From a virus, in the IMG/VR virus record IMGVR_UViG_3300007509_000045, positions 1 through 28,306 of that record: DNA of 28,306 nt; one strand, written 5' to 3'. Made by a program: the position numbers and the translations under genes. Position 1 is the stretch's first letter. Each line of letters opens with the position of its first letter. A model generated the notes under the pieces. That model had not been told where the DNA came from. It saw nothing but the letters and a program-made list of their open reading frames with translations, and ran no database searches. Shown piece by piece: positions 17,370 through 24,500 of the stretch.

Positions 17370-17415
17370 AATATCCCTATTCGTATATTTATCTTATATA
17401 CAGAATAGGGATATT
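17370..17415 (-). terminator. Strong hairpin after gene 8, probable terminator
   Basis: A perfect 13-bp inverted repeat pairs 17370-17382 (AATATCCCTATTC) with 17403-17415 (GAATAGGGATATT). The stem can continue past one bulged base by GTATAT pairing with ATATAC, leaving a 7-base loop. It lies 20 bases beyond the stop of gene 8 and is followed in the RNA by a short weak U-run (ATATTTCATAAG). The lack of a long U tract leaves open a role as an RNA-stabilising or processing hairpin. Confidence 0.65.
17386..17393 (-). promoter_or_regulatory. Late promoter variant GATAAATA in the hairpin
   Basis: The minus strand reads GATAAATATA, one base from TATAAATA, 45 bases upstream of the ATG at 17341. The distance matches those of the exact boxes in this window (28-56 bases). 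It sits in the inner stem and loop of the hairpin at 17370-17415. Confidence 0.4.
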
Positions 17416-17434
17416 CAGTATAGCTTTTACAGAT

Positions 17435-18445
17435 TTAGAATTCAACTACAAGTTTCAAATCTTCAATCTGATCAGAAGCACGAGTAATCGCACGGCGATT
17501 CTCAAGATAAATTAACTGTCCTGAATCTTGTTCAAGTGATGTAACAGCATCAGCATATACCGCAGATTGTGCCTTTGTTCCACCGCCCGCCAATTCAGGA
17601 TTACGTAACAGACCAATTTGACGGAAGTCATCATTTTCTGGGAATCCATCAGAAGTTTCTAGTCGAACGTGAATCAAACCGTGATGACATTTTGCCGTAA
17701 AGATAGCATCAACATCACCAAAGTTTGATTGCTCAGAACCAGAAAGAACACCAGTACCAGAAATAACAGGCATCCAGTCATTTGTAGTTGAGTTAATAAT
17801 ATCATTCAATTCTAGCTTATAAAGGAAAGTCCACACATAACCATCAGCAGTAGTAATTGCTTGTGAAGTTAGTCCTGCCGCATCACCTGTAAATCCAGTT
17901 GGTTCCTCAGAAGCACCAGTAGGTAGCCATAATCCACCAGTAGTGTTCTCACAAGTTGTACGTGAAGTAGCAGTACCACCATCAAATACACCACCAATAT
18001 AACACTTACCACCAGTAGGTTCACCAGTACACATATAAACACGATACTCTGAATTCATTATAACTGAATGATATCCAGTCTTTGAAACGAAAGAACGACC
18101 GGGCTCAGCGATACCTACAATACCATTAGTAGTATCACCATCGAATGCTAAAGTATCACCGCCTTCCCAGTCAACACGTGGAAGTACAGGTGATATATCA
18201 TCATTCTGAATACGCTTTGCGCCAACAATGTCAGCCCAATATTGTCCTTCATCTTCATCAAGTGGATCAGGTAATGTGAAGTTACCTGAAGATTCGTCAT
18301 TTCCTTGAGCATCATCAGCCCACGCTTGTGAACGTCCGAAGCCTAGATACAGGAAGTTATCATCAACAGAACCAGTAGTTTTGAACTGGTCAATAAATAC
18401 CATCAAGTTCTGTGTTCTAAATTTACTGGTTACAATTGCACCCAT
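17435..18445 (-). CDS. 8: Baseplate wedge protein gp8
   Basis: At 336 residues this is almost the length of T4 gp8 (334), which forms part of the baseplate wedge with gp7 and gp10. It begins MGAIVTSKFRTQNLMVFIDQ and has the marine gp8 signature YLGFGRSQAW, a middle EYRVYMC strand, TTADGYVWTFLYKLELNDII with NDWMPV, and the C-terminal LENRRAITRASDQIEDLKLVVEF. Between YRVYMC and the PTGF segment lies a Cys- and Gly-rich loop (two cysteines, then CENTTGGLW) resembling the Cys-loop repeats of the giant proteins, so this copy appears to carry an added surface module. The ATG at 18445 follows AAGGAG with 8-base spacing and an exact late promoter box 51 bases upstream. Gene order (after gp7) supports the call. 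Confidence 0.85.
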   Translation of the reverse strand: MGAIVTSKFRTQNLMVFIDQFKTTGSVDDNFLYLGFGRSQAWADDAQGNDESSGNFTLPDPLDEDEGQYWADIVGAKRIQNDDISPVLPRVDWEGGDTLAFDGDTTNGIVGIAEPGRSFVSKTGYHSVIMNSEYRVYMCTGEPTGGKCYIGGVFDGGTATSRTTCENTTGGLWLPTGASEEPTGFTGDAAGLTSQAITTADGYVWTFLYKLELNDIINSTTNDWMPVISGTGVLSGSEQSNFGDVDAIFTAKCHHGLIHVRLETSDGFPENDDFRQIGLLRNPELAGGGTKAQSAVYADAVTSLEQDSGQLIYLENRRAITRASDQIEDLKLVVEF

Positions 18446-18495
18446 TTTGAATACTCCTTAAAGTTTTTTAATATATTTGATTAAATAATCAGAAC

Positions 18496-18503
18496 TATTT
18501 ATA
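18496..18503 (-). promoter_or_regulatory. T4-type late promoter box before gene 8
   Basis: Exact TATAAATA on the minus strand (TATAAATAGTTCTGATT), 51 bases upstream of the gene 8 ATG and within the 82-base gap after the gp7-like gene. Its downstream context resembles the box at 3940-3947 (TATAAATAGTTTTAATT). Confidence 0.7.
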
Positions 18504-18527
18504 CATCTAAAAATAATTATCGTTACA

Positions 18528-21500
18528 TTATACTGGGACAGGCCACACATTTGAATCATCAATGATTGTAGTATGTATATGGTCGCCTGCACCGCCGCCT
18601 TCAAAGTTTTGTGTCCATTCTCCACCTAATGCAACACTACCTAAATATGTCAACAAATTGTGATTGTCATAGTCGCTAGTTTGTGATACAATGTTATATT
18701 GTCCAGTCGTATGTGAAACTGTCAATTCGTGTGTATATTGAGTTGCGTGAATCATATCTCTCTGAGGAGTTATAACGAGATTTCCAGAAAGAAGAGAAGT
18801 GTATTCAGAAACGCTCATCCAATAATCGTGATCGTGATAACCACCAGACAACTTGAATTTATGTACAGTCTCACCAGTACCAGGAATTCTATCAAACTGA
18901 GTGATTCCTGTTACAACAAACTCACCATCTGGCCCAATATTAGGATTAAACTTAATTGTATATCCGTGATAATGAGCGTCAGCCCCATTAGGCGAATCGA
19001 AGAAAATGAATCCGTAATTAATATCCTGAGCATTGATTAATTCATTTGCTTGTGAAAGTGTAATTGGTTCACAGATTCTGCCTGCATATTGACCTTCTGA
19101 GTCAAGTGTACAGCCATCATATAATAAGTGGTCGTGTGAACCTTCTCCATCAATAAATGATGGCTGAATCCAAATAACAGGCGGGTTATTCGCCTGAAGA
19201 ATTCCATTAACGAATGTCTTTCTTTCTGTCAAATCTTCTACTGTTTCTGTTGTTGTAGTAGGCGTAGAAACATTTGAAATTACTGGTTCACCAACTACAA
19301 CTTGATTTGCTCCATCAGAATAATATGTTGTAGTGGTTGTAGTGGTAGTGATTGTTACTGTTTCTGTTGTTGTAGTAGTTATCAAATCAGAATAAGTCGT
19401 GATAACAGTCGTATCACCAGCTTCTGGAGTGTCATTGTATGTTGTAGTTTCAGGACTTAATTCTGTTGATGATGATTGTACTGTAATCTGTGGATCAGAA
19501 GTTAATACTTCATCAACGCTTGTTGTTCTTGTTACAAAGATTGAACCACCAGTCTGTTGAGGAACTGGAGCGGTATTAGGATTCCAGTCAACAGTCAAGT
19601 TATGCCAATGAAGTCCTTCGGACTCATTCATTACAACAGATGTATAATATTTCGAAGTGTCTTGTGTATTATCTTCAATACCACCACGAATCCAAGTAGT
19701 GGATTCTGAACAATAGAATTTATTTGTCACATCGTTCCATTTGATTGTATAATCGTGGAAGTGGGCACCCTCAATTGAATCATACACTAATACTGATTCT
19801 TCAATACCATCAATCAGATTCATTGCTTCTGTGGTTGATAAACCATCAGCGTGTTCAATCTCATTATTCCAAGCAAATGGTCCAACAACTGTATTATTGA
19901 AGAAGTGTGGATGCGAACCACCAGGATACGGATAACCAGGCGCACCGAACGTTGGAAGAATTGATAATGATTCATTGAATCCAGGTCGTGAAATAACATT
20001 AGAAACACTTGTTGCGTGAGCGTGTGACCTTGGCGTAGTGTTGAAGAACTGAGCACCATCTGTAGATTCCCATTTCTCCACATCCTGGGCAATGAATGAC
20101 AATGAATCACTATCATAGGTTACACGAATGCCGTGATAATGGTCGCCGTTTGCGATAGAAGAATATATCATAATTTCTGCTGAATCGCCATTAATCAAGT
20201 CAGTTGCTTGTTCATCTGTTATAGGAAGAGATTGTCTTCCTGCATTAACACCAATTGTATCAAGTGTTGTATTATTAAATGAATGAAGATGATCAATTTC
20301 AGACCCTTCAAGATTGTCCCAATCGTGGGCATTTGCAAGAGTTACATCAGGAGCAGAATGAAGTGGAGTACCATTCCATCCTAAGTGAGTAGTTAATCCA
20401 TCTACTGTCAATGTATGCTCGTGAGTTCTTGTGTCCTCTGTTACCATAGTGTATTCACCAGTGTTATATTCATCCCAGAATTCACCGATTTCATTTGCAA
20501 TGAATTGTTGAGTGGATAAATTCCAAAGAATCTTATACTTATGATAATGTAATCTATTGCCAGAGTTAATGATAGATGAGTAAATAATTACTTCATTCAC
20601 AACACCATTTGCTAATTCTTGTGCTTGGATACGTGTGAGTGGTGTAGCGAGTCTATCTGAATTTGCACCAAGTGTGTCAAGTTGTGAACTATCAAAATAG
20701 TGGATGTGAGTGTTTTCTCCATACTCATTTGCACCAAGAATGTTTACAATAGGAGCATTTTCAATATAGAATGTAGTTGGTCCATCATCAGTCTCAGGTG
20801 TCCAAGGTGTATCTGCACCAGTGTCATATGGTTCCCAAATATCATTCTCTTCGTTATAATACCATCCAGCAGAGGAACCAATAATGGTATCTTTATCAGT
20901 AACACCAGTCCAAGATGTGATAACAGGATGAATATGGGAAGCTGGATCATTTAATGACCAGATAGGCCAGAATTCATCCCAATCTTGCATTTCGATATCT
21001 GAAATCTCTTCGACTTGGAACATATTCTCATTATCATACGTCACTTTGTATCCGTGAACGTGAGCCACTTCCGTAGCTGGTATCTGAGCTGGTGCATTAG
21101 GAATATCAACAGAACTGTAAGTTTCTGTTAACTTATAAATGTTTGTATTATTTGGGCCAGTTCCTTGAGCAGTGTCAATACCACCACGGGTGGAGAAGTA
21201 TAATTCTCCATCTGTATCTTCGCCGATAGTTAATAATGATTCGTCATATGTGGTAAGGGTGACAACTTCGGTCACAGGATCCCAAAATGAAAGAGGTTTT
21301 CTTATATATGCAAAATCATCTGACCACTTATCAAACTCTAATATGTCGTGTCCTTCAGGATTTGTCTGACCAACAAGATGGAATTGATTATCTGCTGTAC
21401 TCCATATCATTGTAAATGTATGAACATAGAATTCAGAATGAACAGAATCCGTCTGAGTCACCACAACAGGTGATCCTGGATTTGCTTGTAAGAATTGAAC

Positions 21501-24500
21501 GTGTGCCGCAGTTAATGTTAGTGTATGACTATGGGTAGAGCCATTTGTTGGATTCGGCAGAACAATAAAATGAGCAGATAGTCCCTCATTATTCTCTTCT
21601 AATGTATATAAATGACCAGATGTACCTTCCCACGTAGTAGACCAATCACCAAAGATATACTTACCTACCAGTTCAGGCATAGCAGTACCACGATACACAA
21701 AACCACCACACACTGAAATACCAGTGCCGTGAGAATATTCGTGAATAGGTTGCTTTAAGTCATTCAAGTATTCGTTTGTAGTAGTATATCCTAAATCAAT
21801 AGCAATTTGGTCAATAATTGGTTGTTGTTCTTCATAGTAATGATATGCTTCCATTACTCTCCAACCGTAGTTGCCGCCCGATTCTACAATATTAATCTCT
21901 TCAAATTTATCTTGACCAACATCAGCACACCAAAGTCTTCCAGTGTTATCAAAAGAGAATCTCCAAGGATTTCTGAATCCGAATGCGAAGATTTCAGGCC
22001 TATATGCTACTGAATCTGGGCCGTAAATTGAAGCAGTAAATGGATTATCCACAGGAATAGTATACGGTAGATTGTTTACTGTATCCTCTGTAGGATCGAT
22101 TCTAAGAATACATCCAAGTAGATTAGTAGGATTTTGAGCATTACCATAGTTGCCGTGTCCACCGTGGCCTGTAAGCGGAGAAGTGTCACCAGCAGAACCA
22201 CCATCACCAAGACCAATATACAGCATATCATCTGGTCCGAATGCTAGTTCACCACCATTGTGATTGAAATCAGGCTGTGGAATAGTCATTAGGACTCTTT
22301 CTGTTGAAATGTCTACAGAATGAGTAGCAGGATCAGCAGAAGTGAATTCTGATATAACAGTAGATGAAAGAGGATACCCCCAAGCACCAGTTGCGCCGCC
22401 CTGTTCTGTCATATAGTAAACATATAACTTACCATTATTAACATAGTCAGGATGAAACGCTATACCAAGCAATCCTCGTTCATCATAGTTTGCGAACGGG
22501 CCGAGACCAATAGTTAGATTCAATGAAGTCAAGTCCATAAAACCATCAGTTGCGCCAGTTATAGTGTCTAATAGATAAATCAATCCAGCTTGGTCACAAA
22601 TAACAACTTTATTACTATCCATTGGATATGCTTCAATAGTGGCGATATCAGTTACTTGATCTGTCAACATAGTAGCACTTACTAGGTCTCCAGTATCACC
22701 AGTGCCGGCAATTTGAGCAATATGATTAGATGAGTAAATTTCTACCCAATCAACATTTGGATTTAGCTGTTCACTCCATACTTGATTGTGTTGTAGTGTA
22801 ACATCAGGATTGTTTAAGAAACCAGCAACATATTCGTCCGAAACTTCCATAAAGACGTTCTGAGGCCATTGATTGCCCATAAAGTCCATTCCACCCATAG
22901 AATCAGGATCAACAATCTTGTCTGGCTGATAGTTGAAACATAGCCAAGTAGTTACAGGAGTGTATATAAATCCGTGAGTTAATGGATTATTCTGCCAGTC
23001 AGTTTTGTTTTCCCAATCAGCATCATATGTCACTTCATATTCGTGATAATGGGCAGAAGTAATTTCTCCGTGGATATTCGTGATTGTGCCACCTTGAGTC
23101 ACATCGTATTCATCAACAATAGGATGACCATTATCAAGTTTACCGATATTGTCATATAGTGTAACAGAAGTGATATCACCATCAATTAATTGTCGTGCTT
23201 GTATTCTTGAAAGAGGATCAGCAGTACGCCCTCTTTGTCTATCAACAACTTCACCAGGTTCAAAATATGAGGCGTGTCCTTTCAGTGGAGATAATGATTC
23301 AAGTGTGAAATAGCCCCAAGATTGTGAATTAGTATGACAAGTCGCTTCGTCTGGAGATGTTTGATCGGAACACATTGGATTCATCCAGAACATTGGGTCA
23401 CCAAAGAACGCCACACAATCAGCTTCGTTTGTGTATTGTGAATTGAAACATTCTCCGATACCATTATAACGTGGATCAGTTTCAGAAGCAACCCAATCAC
23501 CCCAAAGAGGAGGTGTCATAATTCCACCACAAACGAGATTAGCACCATAGAATGTTGGAATCTCGAATGCGTTTCTATTAATCAAATCTCTTGCTTCTTG
23601 GTGTGATAATCCTCTTGCAGTTGCTTCTTTGCCGTGTACAATAAGATTCTTGATTTGCTCACCATTAAAATCGTGAACGTGGAATGCCGAAGCCCCAACA
23701 TTCATTTCAGGCAATTCAAGTCCTTTTGTGATAACAGTCTCCACAAGAGGAGCAAATCCATTCTTTTCTCCGTGAGAATGGATTTCGTGTTCACTTTCAA
23801 ATGCCTGAATCTCAACAGTATCAATTACATCATTGGTTACGCCATAAATATTGTGAATTCTATTTGATTCTCTATTAGCCTCAAAATACTTGTATGATTT
23901 CTCAGGCGCATAGTCTGCCTCTGGCATAAATGAATCAACCCATTCAACAAGTTTTTGAAGTGCTTTATATACAGACATTTCCCAAATTTCAGCAGAAATC
24001 ATTCTACCATCTGTGGAACTATACAAATCATCAACAATTTCCAATTCTTGTGTTGCAGACGGGAATTCATCAATAGGTAGAACCTTCAATTGTTTTGTGA
24101 ATTCAAGAGCAGTTGTTTCTGGCCAAGCAAGAATTGAGTTTCTTACATCTTCATTCATCCAAGAAATTGTATATAGTTTCTCTTTAACTATAGTGCCAAT
24201 TCTACCAGCATCAATCTCAAAGTTTACAGATAGATGGTCTGTTGGATTATCCCAAGATTCAGCAGAAATTAATGCGGATCTATTGTCCATCATATTCATA
24301 ATTTCTACAACATATTCATCAAATCCATCTTCAAGATAAACACCAAATCCAGTATGCGCTCTTCCAACTGTACCGTGTTGTTCTGACTCTTGGTCCCAAA
24401 TATCAATAGCAACATCAAGATATGAGAAGATGTATGTAATCAATTTAACATAATTCGATGGCATTTCAACCTTAAGGTCTACGGTAGACTGGAATGAGAA

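Larger units (their letters stand above)
18940..23695 (-). repeat. Six-copy diverged HxH / [PG]-L-T-x-x-[QE]-A protein repeat
   Basis: Copies lie at about 23575-23695, 23030-23280, 20510-20710, 20090-20290, 19700-19915 and 18940-19150. A typical unit is HIHYFDSSQLDTLGANSDR, then LATPLTRIQAQELANG, then an [IV]-Y-x-S-I strand, HYHKYKILWN and a short F-x-A-x-E strand. The first copy lacks the HYH half and the fifth lacks the Arg. The sugar-dehydrogenase domain separates copies two and three. Confidence 0.7.

Noticed and set aside
18478-18491. Inverted repeat TGATT-AAAT-AATCA before gene 8
   Set aside because: A 5-bp A-T-rich stem is expected by chance in this sequence and has no U tract in a useful position.
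21130-22710. A separate host-type metabolic gene acquired by the phage
   Set aside because: The domain is in frame in the middle of a continuous structural protein, with no start, stop or ribosome binding site at its edges.
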